Below, one piece after another: positions 28,090 through 36,589 of a DNA stretch of 64,000 bases (its first letter is position 1; each line of letters begins with the position of its first letter). The DNA comes from Bacillota bacterium (GTDB lineage Bacteria > Bacillota > Clostridia > Christensenellales > Aristaeellaceae). The position numbers and the translations under genes are program-made. The DNA is taken from assembly GCA_023425025.1 (NCBI GenBank), contig JAFADG010000021.1, forward strand, positions 1-64,000. The letters run 5' to 3'. The notes beneath the pieces were generated by a model. The model was given only the letters and a program-made list of their open reading frames with translations. It was not told the origin of the DNA and did no database searches.

Positions 28090-29655
28090 TTAAGCCTCCT
28101 TTTTGTGCAGCACATATTCAATGGAATCCGACAGCGCCTGCCAGCTGGCGGCGATAATGTCGGTGGACACGCCAACGGTGGTCCAGGTGGATTCCCCGTC
28201 GCTGGATTCAATAAGGACCCGGACCCTGGAGGCGGTGGCCGCCCGGCCCGTGAGCACGCGAACCTTGTAATCGATCAGGCGGACCCTGGTAAGTTCCGGA
28301 TAGAACACGGACAGTGCCTTGCGCAGCGCCATGTCCAGGGCGTGAACAGGGCCGTTTCCCATGGCGGCAGTGGTTTCCTGCTGCCCATCCACCGCAATGG
28401 AGAGCATGGCGGAAGCGCTCTTGTCCCCATCGTGGGAAGGATATTCGCCGCTGATGCGGTACATGCCCAAAGCAAAGTGGGGCACGAAGCGCCGCAGCGT
28501 TTTGGTAATCATCAATTCAAAGCTGGCGTCGGCCGCCTCAAACTGGAAGCCCTCATGCTCCAGTTCCTTCACTCTGGCTACGATTTCAGCCACCTCAGGG
28601 GAATCCTTGCTCAAGTTCGGCGCGACGGTGGAAAGTTTGGCCATCACCGTGGTGCGGCCGGAAACCTCGCTCATGAGGAAGCGCCGCTCGTTGCCCACGG
28701 CATCCGGGGAAATGTGCTCAAAGGAGCGGCTGAGCTTGCTCACCCCGTCGATGTGCATACCGCCCTTATGGGCGAAGGCGCTGGCCCCCACATAGGGCTT
28801 GCCGGAATACAGCGACATATTGCAGAGTTCCGAAATGCGGATGGCCGTATGCCTCAAGTTGGGAAGATCGCCTTTGCACTCCATGCCCATTTTCATTTGG
28901 AGGCCGGGGATAATGGCGCTCAAATCCGCGTTGCCGCAGCGCTCCCCAATGCCGGTGAAGGTGCCCTGCACCTGCACGGCGCCGGCCTTTACCGCCATCA
29001 GCGTGGAAGCCACCGCGCAGCCGGAATCGTTGTGGCAATGAATGCCCACCCGCGTGCCGGGGAACACCGCACACACCTTTTCCACTACTGTTTGAATTTC
29101 ATCCGGCAGCAAGCCGCCGTTGGTATCGCACAGGCAAAGCACGTCTGCCCCGGCCTTTACCGCAGCGGAAAGCACCTGCATGGCATACTCCGGATTGTTT
29201 TTGTATCCGTCAAAAAAATGCTCCGCGTCGAAGATCACTTCCTTGCCGTGGTCCTTGAAAAAGCGGAGGGTATCATGGACCAGGCGGAGATTCTCCTCCA
29301 GGGTGGTGCACAGTACATGCGTCACGTGCAGGTCCCAGCTTTTGCCGAAGATGGCGACAGCGGGCGTATCAGCCGACAACAGGGACAGGACATTCCTGTC
29401 CTCCTCCGGCTTTGTTTCCTTGCGGCAGGTGGAGCCAAAGGCGCACAGGCGGGCATTTTTCAGGGACAGCTCATTCACCCGCTGGAAGAACTCAATGTCC
29501 TTGGGGTTGGAGCCGGGGTTGCCGGCCTCGATGTAATCCACCCCGAATTCATCCAGGGCTTTGACGATGCTCAGCTTGTCGCTGACGGAGAAGGAGATGC
29601 CTTCGCCCTGGGCGCCGTCGCGGAGTGTGCTGTCGAAGGTTTCGAGTTTCGTCAT
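28090..29655 (-). CDS. cimA: (R)-citramalate synthase
   Basis: Condenses pyruvate and acetyl-CoA to citramalate, giving a threonine-independent route to 2-oxobutyrate and isoleucine. 521 residues. The N-terminus ETFDSTLRDGAQGEGISFSV is characteristic of the CimA branch rather than LeuA; the metal ligands are in GIHCHNDSGCAVA, and a C-terminal LeuA-type regulatory domain starts near residue 390. It lies between leuA and leuC, which supports shared use of LeuCDB. A 178-bp gap with a repeat separates it from leuA. Confidence 0.95.
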   Translation of the reverse strand: MTKLETFDSTLRDGAQGEGISFSVSDKLSIVKALDEFGVDYIEAGNPGSNPKDIEFFQRVNELSLKNARLCAFGSTCRKETKPEEDRNVLSLLSADTPAVAIFGKSWDLHVTHVLCTTLEENLRLVHDTLRFFKDHGKEVIFDAEHFFDGYKNNPEYAMQVLSAAVKAGADVLCLCDTNGGLLPDEIQTVVEKVCAVFPGTRVGIHCHNDSGCAVASTLMAVKAGAVQVQGTFTGIGERCGNADLSAIIPGLQMKMGMECKGDLPNLRHTAIRISELCNMSLYSGKPYVGASAFAHKGGMHIDGVSKLSRSFEHISPDAVGNERRFLMSEVSGRTTVMAKLSTVAPNLSKDSPEVAEIVARVKELEHEGFQFEAADASFELMITKTLRRFVPHFALGMYRISGEYPSHDGDKSASAMLSIAVDGQQETTAAMGNGPVHALDMALRKALSVFYPELTRVRLIDYKVRVLTGRAATASRVRVLIESSDGESTWTTVGVSTDIIAASWQALSDSIEYVLHKKEA

Positions 29656-29689
29656 GTGTTACCTCAATATATCAGTGGAACAACGTTTC

Positions 29690-29751
29690 GCACCTGCGGG
29701 TGCGACCAGGGCTTTCCGATCGCCCTGGACCTTCGGACGCCATGTGCGCTT
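29690..29751. repeat. Dispersed intergenic repeat, copy 2 (short form)
   Basis: A compact version of the 26386-26534 element. TGCGACCAGGGCTTTCCG is joined almost directly to CGCCCTGGACCTTCGGACGC, so the inverted CCAGGGC/GCCCTGG ends form a hairpin. It is located between leuA and cimA. A second palindrome (GGGATTCCAAAGG..CCTTTGG and CAGGGAGGCAGCGCCTCCCTG) fills the rest of the gap to leuA. Confidence 0.65.
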
Positions 29752-29833
29752 AATGCTCATTCCCCAACATAGGGATTCCAAAGGGATATATCCCTTTGGC
29801 GGAGAGTCCAGGGAGGCAGCGCCTCCCTGGCGG

Positions 29834-31342
29834 CTATAGCTTGTTCATGCCGTTGATATAGGCCAGGATACTGGCTTCCACGATGTCGGTGGATAGGCCG
29901 CGGCCGGTGACCACCCGCTCGCCGCAGCGGATTTTGACAATGGCCTCGCCCTGGGCGTCCTTGCCTTCGGAGATGGTTTGAATGGAATAATCCTCCAGGG
30001 AATGGGGCTGCGCGGGAATGAGCTTATCTACGGCGTTGAAAGCGGCGTCGATGGGGCCGTCGCCCAGCGCCACCTCTTCGGTGCGCTCACCGTCGTGGAG
30101 GACGCTGACCACAGCGTTGGAAGTGACATAATTGCCGCTGTTGACGGTGAAGCGCTCCAGCTTGTAGCCGGTATGGTCCGTCGCCTCCGACAGCCGGTTC
30201 ACCGCCAGAGCTTCCAAGTCGAAATCCGACACGGACTTTTTGCGGTCGCACAGGTCCTTGAATCTTGCAAACAGCTGATCCAGCTCTTCCTTTTGCAGCA
30301 CATAGCCCAGGGCGCTCAAGCGCTCTTCCACGGCATGGCGGCCGCTATGCTTGCCCAGCACCATGCGGTTTTGCATGAGTCCGATGGATTCGGGGGTCAT
30401 GATCTCATAGGTGGCCCGGTTGGCCATCACCCCGTGCTGGTGGATGCCGGCTTCGTGGGCAAAGGCGTTTTGCCCCACCACCGCCTTGTTCATGGGCGCG
30501 TTGACGCCCAGTATGCTGTACACCAGGCGGCTGACGGGTGAAATGCGGGTGGAATCCACCCCGCAGGCCATGGGATACAGGTCGGGGCGGGTATGCATGG
30601 CCATCACGATCTCTTCCAGGGCCGCGTTGCCGGCCCGCTCGCCAATGCCGTTGACGGTGCATTCCACCTGCCCGGCCCCGGCTATGACGGCGGAGAGGGA
30701 ATTGGCAACCGCCAGGCCCAGGTCGTTGTGGCAGTGTACGGAGAGGGTGATCGCGTCAATATTCTCCACGTGCTGCTTCAAATACTGGATCATGGCCGCC
30801 ATCTCGGCCGGTGTGGCATAACCCACCGTATCCGGGATGTTGATGACGCATGCGCCGGCGCGAATGGCCGCATCCACCGCCTTGGCCAGAAAGGCCGGCT
30901 CGGAGCGCATGGCATCCTCGGCGGAAAATTCCACCTGGAGGCAGAGATTGCGGGCGTAGGCCACCATGGAAGAGATTGCCGCCAACACATCCTCCTCGCT
31001 CATCTTCAGCTTGTACTGCATGTGGGTGGGCGAGGTGGCCAGGAAGGTGTGGATGAGGGGTGATTTGGCCTCACGCACCGCGTTCCAGGCCGCGTCGATA
31101 TCCTTTTTCGTGGCGCGGGAGAGGCTGGCCACGGTACAGTTTTTGAGGCTTCTTGCAATGGTCTGCACAGACTCAAAATCCCCCTGGGAGGCGATGGCGA
31201 AGCCCGCCTCGATGACATCCACCTTCATGCGCTCCAGCGCCTGGGCGATCTCAATCTTTTCCGCCAGGTCCATGCTGCAGCCGGGAGCCTGTTCCCCATC
31301 CCTCAAGGTTGTATCAAATATTTTGACCTGCTTCATAATCAT
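29834..31342 (-). CDS. leuA: 2-isopropylmalate synthase
   Basis: First committed enzyme of leucine synthesis (2-oxoisovalerate plus acetyl-CoA). 502 residues. The N-terminal HMGL-like TIM barrel has FDTTLRDGEQAPG, with the metal-binding HCHNDLG near residue 200; the C-terminal dimerised regulatory domain (from about residue 390) is the usual site of leucine feedback inhibition. The start region overlaps the end of ilvD by about 28 bp. Either ATG at 31342 or 31336 could be used after AAGGAG. Confidence 0.97.
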   Translation of the reverse strand: MIMKQVKIFDTTLRDGEQAPGCSMDLAEKIEIAQALERMKVDVIEAGFAIASQGDFESVQTIARSLKNCTVASLSRATKKDIDAAWNAVREAKSPLIHTFLATSPTHMQYKLKMSEEDVLAAISSMVAYARNLCLQVEFSAEDAMRSEPAFLAKAVDAAIRAGACVINIPDTVGYATPAEMAAMIQYLKQHVENIDAITLSVHCHNDLGLAVANSLSAVIAGAGQVECTVNGIGERAGNAALEEIVMAMHTRPDLYPMACGVDSTRISPVSRLVYSILGVNAPMNKAVVGQNAFAHEAGIHQHGVMANRATYEIMTPESIGLMQNRMVLGKHSGRHAVEERLSALGYVLQKEELDQLFARFKDLCDRKKSVSDFDLEALAVNRLSEATDHTGYKLERFTVNSGNYVTSNAVVSVLHDGERTEEVALGDGPIDAAFNAVDKLIPAQPHSLEDYSIQTISEGKDAQGEAIVKIRCGERVVTGRGLSTDIVEASILAYINGMNKL

Positions 31343-32999
31343 CTGCTCCTTCTTTCAATACGGCGCCCTGATCCGCCGACGATACCATGGCCGCGTAGCG
31401 CTTCAGGTAGCCCGACAGCGGAGCGCGCTTCGGGGCCTCAAAGGAAGCCCGCCGGGAAGCGATTTCCGCCTCGGGCAAAGTAAGGCTAAGTCGTTTGCCT
31501 GGAATGTCGATTTCGATCAGGTCCCCCTCCTGAACAAGGGCGATGAGCCCGCCCGCGGCGGCCTCGGGGGAAATGTGTCCGATAGCTGCCCCCCGTGTCG
31601 CACCGGAAAATCGGCCGTCGGTGATGAGCGCCACGGATGTATCCAGCCCCATGCCGGCGATGGCGGAGGTGGGGCCCAGCATTTCCCGCATGCCGGGGCC
31701 GCCGGCCGGGCCTTCGTAGCGGATGACCACCACGTCGCCCTCCTTGATCTTGCCGTCGTAGATGGCGGTGATGGCCTTGTCTTCACCGTCAAACACCCGG
31801 GCAGGGCCGGTATGGCGCAGCATTTCGGGGGCTACGGCGCTTTGCTTGACCACCGCGCCGCCAGAGCATAAGTTGCCAAAGAGTACGGCCAGGCCGCCCG
31901 CGGGCGAATAAGGCGTTTCCCAGGGCCGGATCACCTGCGGGTCCAGCAGCTTCACATCCACCAGGTTTTCATCCACGGTCCTGCCGGTAACGGTCATGCA
32001 GTTGCCGTTCAGCAAGCCCATTTTGTTCAGCTCCCCCATCACCGCCGGAATGCCGCCGGCCTGGTGCAGGTCCTGCACGTGGTGCTTGCCGGCCGGGGCC
32101 AGCTTGCACAGGTTGGGCGTCTTTTGGCTGACCTCGTTGATTCTGGAGAGGGGGAAGGGCGCGCCGGCCTCCACGGCAATGGCCTTTAAATGCAGCGCGG
32201 TGTTGGTGGAGCAGCCCAGGGCCATATCTACCACCAAGGCGTTTTCAATGGACTTTTCGTTGAGGATATCCCGGGCGCAGATGTTCTTCTCCAACAGCTC
32301 CATGATCTTCATGCCGGCTTCCTTGGCCAGGCGCGTCCTCGCGGCGTATACCGCCGGGATCGTGCCGTTGCCGGGGAGGCCCAGGCCGATGACTTCGGTG
32401 AGGCAATTCATGGAGTTGGCGGTGAACATGCCCGAGCAGGAGCCGCAGCCGGGGCAGACCTCGTTTTCAATGCACGCCAGTTCCTCTTCGTTGATGGTGC
32501 CGGCCTTAAAGGCGCCCACCGCCTCGAAGGAGCTGTTCAGGTCCTTGCCGTTTAGCGAAAGCATGGGCCCGCCGGATACGAAGATGGTGGGCAGGTTCAG
32601 CCGCGCCGCGGCCATCAGCATCCCCGGCACCACCTTGTCGCAGTTGGGGATGAACACCAGCGCGTCAAAGGCGTGGGCCCGGGCCATGCACTCGACGGTG
32701 TCGGCAATCAACTCCCTGGTGCACAGGGAATAGCGCATGCCCTCGTGCCCCATGGCGATGCCGTCGCACACGGCGATGGTGTTGAACTCAAAGGGCGTGC
32801 CGCCGGCCATCAGCACGCCATCCTTGACAGCCCTGGCGATCTGCTGCAGATGGGTATGGCCGGGCACGACCTCGGTAAAGGAGTTGACGATGCCGATAAA
32901 AGGCTTTTTCAGCTGCGCATCGGAATACCCGCAGGCTTTCAGCAGCGCCCGGTGGGGGGTGCGCTCAGGTCCTTTCTTTACGGCGTCGGATCGGCTCAT
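31314..32999 (-). CDS. ilvD: Dihydroxy-acid dehydratase
   Basis: Iron-sulfur dehydratase shared by valine, leucine and isoleucine synthesis, 561 residues. Cluster cysteines are seen in FIPNCDKVVPG and CPGCGSCSGMFTANSMN. The conserved PLDPQVIRPWETPYS-like region and C-terminal DGRFSGATRG motif are present. Its start codon overlaps the ilvC stop by one base and its 3' end overlaps leuA, so translation along ilvC-ilvD-leuA is likely coupled. Confidence 0.98.
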   Translation of the reverse strand: MSRSDAVKKGPERTPHRALLKACGYSDAQLKKPFIGIVNSFTEVVPGHTHLQQIARAVKDGVLMAGGTPFEFNTIAVCDGIAMGHEGMRYSLCTRELIADTVECMARAHAFDALVFIPNCDKVVPGMLMAAARLNLPTIFVSGGPMLSLNGKDLNSSFEAVGAFKAGTINEEELACIENEVCPGCGSCSGMFTANSMNCLTEVIGLGLPGNGTIPAVYAARTRLAKEAGMKIMELLEKNICARDILNEKSIENALVVDMALGCSTNTALHLKAIAVEAGAPFPLSRINEVSQKTPNLCKLAPAGKHHVQDLHQAGGIPAVMGELNKMGLLNGNCMTVTGRTVDENLVDVKLLDPQVIRPWETPYSPAGGLAVLFGNLCSGGAVVKQSAVAPEMLRHTGPARVFDGEDKAITAIYDGKIKEGDVVVIRYEGPAGGPGMREMLGPTSAIAGMGLDTSVALITDGRFSGATRGAAIGHISPEAAAGGLIALVQEGDLIEIDIPGKRLSLTLPEAEIASRRASFEAPKRAPLSGYLKRYAAMVSSADQGAVLKEGADDYEAGQNI

Positions 33000-34003
33000 T
33001 ACTTTTCCTCCTTCGGTTTTTGCCAGCTCATCTTGGCCCGCAGCTCCGCGCCCGTCTTTTCCACCAGGCTTTCCTGGCCGGCACGCCGCATGGCGTTGAA
33101 GGCAGGCCTGTTCACCTGGTTTTCCAAAATCCAGTTGCGGGCGAAGGTGCCGTTTTGGATTTCCGTGAGCACCTTCTTCATTTCCTTCTTCGTCTCATCG
33201 GTGATGATGCGGGGGCCGGTTACGTAGTCGCCATATTCCGCCGTGTCGGAAATGGAGTAGCGCATGAAGTTCATGCCGCCGGCCACCACCAGGTCGATGA
33301 TCAGCTTCATTTCATGCACGCATTCAAAGTAGGCGCTTTCCGGCTGGTAGCCCGCCTCCACCAGGGTGTCAAAGCCCGCCTTCATCAGGGCCGTGACGCC
33401 GCCGCAGAGTACCGCCTGCTCGCCGAAAAGGTCCGTCTCGGTTTCTTCCCGGAAGGTGGTTTCCAATATGCCGGCCCTGGCGCCGCCGATGCCGGCCGCG
33501 TAAGCCAGCGCAATGCCCTTGGCGGTGCCGTCGGGGTCCTGGTGCACGGCGATCAGGCAGGGCACGCCCTTGCCCTCCTGATACTGGCTGCGCACGGTAT
33601 GGCCGGGGCCCTTGGGCGCGATCATGATAACCGCCACATCCTGGGGCACGACGATCTGGCCGAAGTGGATATTGAAGCCATGGGCAAAGGCCAATGTTTT
33701 GCCGGGTTTCAAATAAGGAGCGATGTCATTTTTGTACAGGGCAGCCTGCTTTTCATCATTGACAAGGATCATGATCACATCGGCAGCCGCCACGGCATCA
33801 GCGGTGAGCATAACCTCAAGCCCTGCTTCCCTGGCCGCCGCCGCTGATTTGGAACCCCTGTACAAGCCTACCACTACATCGTATCCGCTGTCATGCAGGT
33901 TCAGCGCGTGGGCGTGGCCCTGGCTGCCATAGCCAATGACGGCCACCTTTTTGCCCTTTAAAAAGCTCGCGTCACAATCCGGTCCGTAGTACATCTTCGC
34001 CAT
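32999..34003 (-). CDS. ilvC: Ketol-acid reductoisomerase (class I)
   Basis: NADPH-dependent isomeroreductase, about 334 residues, the short class I form. The Rossmann motif GYGSQGHAHALNLHDSG is followed by a loop GLYRGSKSA whose Arg and Ser residues fit NADPH use. The knotted C-terminal domain contains ETDLFGEQAVLCGG and ECVHEMKLIIDL, with the Mg-binding acids. The ATG at 34003 is chosen because AGGAGGAG is 8 bp upstream. Confidence 0.98.
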   Translation of the reverse strand: MAKMYYGPDCDASFLKGKKVAVIGYGSQGHAHALNLHDSGYDVVVGLYRGSKSAAAAREAGLEVMLTADAVAAADVIMILVNDEKQAALYKNDIAPYLKPGKTLAFAHGFNIHFGQIVVPQDVAVIMIAPKGPGHTVRSQYQEGKGVPCLIAVHQDPDGTAKGIALAYAAGIGGARAGILETTFREETETDLFGEQAVLCGGVTALMKAGFDTLVEAGYQPESAYFECVHEMKLIIDLVVAGGMNFMRYSISDTAEYGDYVTGPRIITDETKKEMKKVLTEIQNGTFARNWILENQVNRPAFNAMRRAGQESLVEKTGAELRAKMSWQKPKEEK

Positions 34004-34017
34004 AAAAATCACTCCTC

Positions 34018-34521
34018 CTAATTATCTGTCAACACATATCCGCCGCGGCCGATGGCCGTAACGCCTGTGCGGCATAGCTCAATGATCCCCAGTGGTTCCA
34101 GAAAGGCGATAAAGGCATCCAGCTTATCCTTTTCCCCGGTCAGCTCCATGGTCATGGTGACGGGGGTCAAATCAATAACCTTGGCCCGAAACACCGTCAC
34201 CGCTTCCAGCACCTGGCTGCGGGTGCCTGGGGCCGCCTGGACCTTGATCAATAGCAACTCCCTGGCCACGGTCTTGTTCAGGTCCATCAGCTCCACGATT
34301 TTTGTGTCGTGCAGCTTTTCCAGCTGCCTGACGATCTGCTCCCGCACATACGCGTCCCCCGTGGCCGTGATCGTCACCCGGGAAATATGGGAATCCTGCG
34401 TTTCCCCGACAGAAAGGCTGTCGATGTTGAAGCCGCGGCGGGCAAACAGGCCGGAAATGCGGGTCAGGACACCGGATTCGTTGCTCACCAGCATGGAGAG
34501 TATGAATCTTCCGTTTTCCAT
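34018..34521 (-). CDS. ilvN: Acetolactate synthase small (regulatory) subunit
   Basis: Regulatory partner of IlvB, 167 residues. The N-terminal ACT domain (ILSMLVSNESGVLTRISGLF, then RGFNIDSLSVG) binds valine in related enzymes, and the C-terminal half is the usual IlvN/IlvH extension. It lies 4 bp downstream of ilvB and 14 bp before ilvC, within the attenuated operon. Confidence 0.97.
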   Translation of the reverse strand: MENGRFILSMLVSNESGVLTRISGLFARRGFNIDSLSVGETQDSHISRVTITATGDAYVREQIVRQLEKLHDTKIVELMDLNKTVARELLLIKVQAAPGTRSQVLEAVTVFRAKVIDLTPVTMTMELTGEKDKLDAFIAFLEPLGIIELCRTGVTAIGRGGYVLTDN

Positions 34522-34525
34522 GTTC

Positions 34526-36193
34526 TTACCCCCTTACGATCATGTCGCGTACGGTTCCGCCGGGCGGGATCATGGGCAGCACTTTTTCGTCCCTGTGAAT
34601 TCGCACATCAATGACCACCGGGCCTTTTTGCTGGAAGGCCTTATCCAGCACTGCGTCGAGCTTGTCCTTGGCTTCCAGCCGCAGCCCCTTGGCGCCAAAG
34701 GCCTGGGCCAGCAGGCAAAAATCGGTTGCCCGGTTCATGGTGGTGTTGGAGTAGCGCTTGCCGTAAAACATGGTCTGCCATTGCCGCACCATGCCCAGCA
34801 CGCTGTTGTTGAGCACCACGATAATCAGGGGTAGCTGGTTGGCCACAGCGGTGGCCAATTCGTTCATGTTCATGTGGAAGCTGCCGTCGCTGGTAATCAT
34901 CAATGTCTTTTTCAGATTCGTGCCGATGCACGCGCCGATGGCCGCGCCCAGGCCAAAGCCCATGGTGCCAAGGCCCCCGGAGGTGATGAAGGTGCGGGGC
35001 CTGTGGAAGCTGTAATACTGGGCCGTCCACATTTGATGCTGGCCAACGTCGGTGGCAACAGGATTGTCGTGAGACATGCGCTCATTCAGCGCCTGCAATA
35101 CCATTTGGGGGTTCAGCCGGTTCTCATTCATTTTCAAATGATTGTCCGGCGCGGCATTGAGCTTTTCCACCTCCTGCAGCCATTCAGGGTCCTTTTCCGT
35201 AAGACCGCAAGCGTTCAGGGCGATCAGCGCTTCCTTCACGTCCGCCACCATGGCCACATAGGCGGGAATGTTTTTGCCGATCTCCGCCGGATCGATGTCG
35301 ATGTGCAGTATCCTGCGGCCCTTGGCAAACTCCACCTTGTTGCCGGTGGCCCGGTCGGAAAAGCGGACGCCGACGGCGATGATCAGGTCGGACCGGTCGA
35401 TGGCTTTGGAGGCGGCGTACCGGCCGTGCATGCCCGTCATGCCCAGGAACAGGGGATGGTTGTGATCGATGGCCGACAGGCCCATCATGCTGGCGCCGAT
35501 GGGCGCGCCGATGGTCTCCGCCAATTGGATCAATTCCTTCCCTGCCCCCGCCAGCACCACGCCGCCGCCGGCATAGATAAAGGGCCTCGCGGAGGAAGCG
35601 ATCAGCTCGGCTGCCTTTTGGACAGACTCCCTGTCCGGCTTTCCGGCCTGCACCGCCTCCTTCTTGGGCCCTTGAACATATTCGCACTCCGCCGCCTGCA
35701 CATCCTTGGGGATATCCACCAGCACAGGGCCAGGCCGGCCGGCCGCTGCGATACGGAAGGCTTCCCGCATCGTATCGGCCAAACACGCCACATCCTTCAC
35801 CATGAAATTGTGTTTGGTGATGGGCATGGTGATGCCTTTGATATCGACTTCCTGAAAGCTGTCCCGGCCGATCAGCGAACAGGCGACATTGCCGGTGATG
35901 GCTACCATGGGTGTGGAATCCAAATAGGCGGTGGCAATGCCGGTCACCAGGTTCGTGGCGCCGGGGCCGGAGGTGGCGATCACCACGCCGGTCTTTCCGG
36001 CAGCCCTTGCATACCCATCGGCGGCATGAGCAGCGCCCTGCTCGTGGCAGGTGATCACATGGCGCAGCCAAGGCGCATTTTTGTATAACTCATCGTAGAT
36101 ATTCAAGACCGCGCCGCCCGGATACCCAAATACCGTATCGACCTCAAGCTCCTTGAATACCTCCATCAGAATTTGCGCGCCGCTCAGCCTCAT
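34526..36193 (-). CDS. ilvB: Acetolactate synthase large (catalytic) subunit
   Basis: Thiamine diphosphate enzyme, 555 residues, making acetolactate or acetohydroxybutyrate. The catalytic Glu lies in TCHEQGAAHAADGYARA near residue 50; the TPP/Mg motif is TSDGSFHMNMNELATA with a later NN. FAD-binding central region present. First structural gene of the operon. Its ribosome binding site AGGAGGGG directly follows the leader terminator, so readthrough past 36210-36248 decides expression. Confidence 0.98.
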   Translation of the reverse strand: MRLSGAQILMEVFKELEVDTVFGYPGGAVLNIYDELYKNAPWLRHVITCHEQGAAHAADGYARAAGKTGVVIATSGPGATNLVTGIATAYLDSTPMVAITGNVACSLIGRDSFQEVDIKGITMPITKHNFMVKDVACLADTMREAFRIAAAGRPGPVLVDIPKDVQAAECEYVQGPKKEAVQAGKPDRESVQKAAELIASSARPFIYAGGGVVLAGAGKELIQLAETIGAPIGASMMGLSAIDHNHPLFLGMTGMHGRYAASKAIDRSDLIIAVGVRFSDRATGNKVEFAKGRRILHIDIDPAEIGKNIPAYVAMVADVKEALIALNACGLTEKDPEWLQEVEKLNAAPDNHLKMNENRLNPQMVLQALNERMSHDNPVATDVGQHQMWTAQYYSFHRPRTFITSGGLGTMGFGLGAAIGACIGTNLKKTLMITSDGSFHMNMNELATAVANQLPLIIVVLNNSVLGMVRQWQTMFYGKRYSNTTMNRATDFCLLAQAFGAKGLRLEAKDKLDAVLDKAFQQKGPVVIDVRIHRDEKVLPMIPPGGTVRDMIVRG

Positions 36194-36209
36194 TGCTGCC
36201 CCTCCTCAT

Positions 36210-36248
36210 AAAAAATCCCCCTGACCCGTGTATTCACGGTTCAGGGGG
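36210..36248 (-). terminator. Attenuator terminator of the ilv-leu operon
   Basis: A 14-bp stem (36235-36248 with 36217-36230, one mismatch or G-U step) with loop AATA is followed on the minus strand by a T6 run (complement of 36210-36215). It lies 21 bp after the leader peptide stop and ends just before the ilvB ribosome binding site. A CAGGG (complement of 36293-36297) inside the leader gene can pair with CCCTG of the terminator 5' arm, a candidate antiterminator. Confidence 0.9.
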
Positions 36249-36269
36249 TGTTAGCATAATCCGATGTAC

Positions 36270-36392
36270 TTATGCCGCTACCATACTCCCATCCCTGCGC
36301 ATACACAAAAGCCCGCCGGCGACCAGTACGTTAATTCGTACAAGGACGACAACGAGTAGAAGGCTGCCAAGGACCAGAGACAGATGGTTCAT
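36270..36392 (-). CDS. Leu/Val-rich leader peptide of the ilv-leu operon
   Basis: A 40-codon ORF starting at ATG 36390-36392, 6 bp after GAGGAG, ending at TAA 36270-36272. Of 40 residues 10 are Leu, 8 are Val and 1 is Ile, including runs such as SLLLVVVLV. It sits between a TTGACA promoter and the intrinsic terminator ahead of ilvB. By analogy with IlvL/IlvB leaders of Proteobacteria and Actinobacteria, stalling at Leu/Val codons should prevent the terminator from forming. The peptide itself has no expected activity. Confidence 0.88.
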   Translation of the reverse strand: MNHLSLVLGSLLLVVVLVRINVLVAGGLLCMRRDGSMVAA

Positions 36393-36421
36393 AAGAAACT
36401 CCTCATGGAAAAGTTTTAACT

Positions 36422-36451
36422 ACGGTAACACGGCGCGCAATGCTTTGTCAA
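36422..36451 (-). promoter_or_regulatory. ilv-leu operon promoter
   Basis: Minus-strand -35 TTGACA (36446-36451) and -10 TACCGT (36422-36427) with an 18-bp spacer. The expected start point is about 20 bp before the leader ATG. The weak -10 suits an amino acid operon. The 140 bp further upstream to the next gene show nothing else that I can name. Confidence 0.75.
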
Positions 36452-36589
36452 GCTAAGGATTGTATTTTAATTGTATTTGCGCGGAATCTTGCAAAAACCT
36501 TACGGATGTCTGGCTTGTATGCAAATTCTCCTGCATACGCGTGGCGAATATGCAGCTTGCCCGCACAGCCTTTGCATTTTATGGTTTGG

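Noticed and set aside
28105..29772. A 555-codon plus-strand open frame
   Set aside because: Antisense to cimA, which has clear active-site motifs.
36210..36451. T-box riboswitch in front of ilvB
   Set aside because: No T-box bulge sequence or specifier loop was found; the leader peptide explains the structure.
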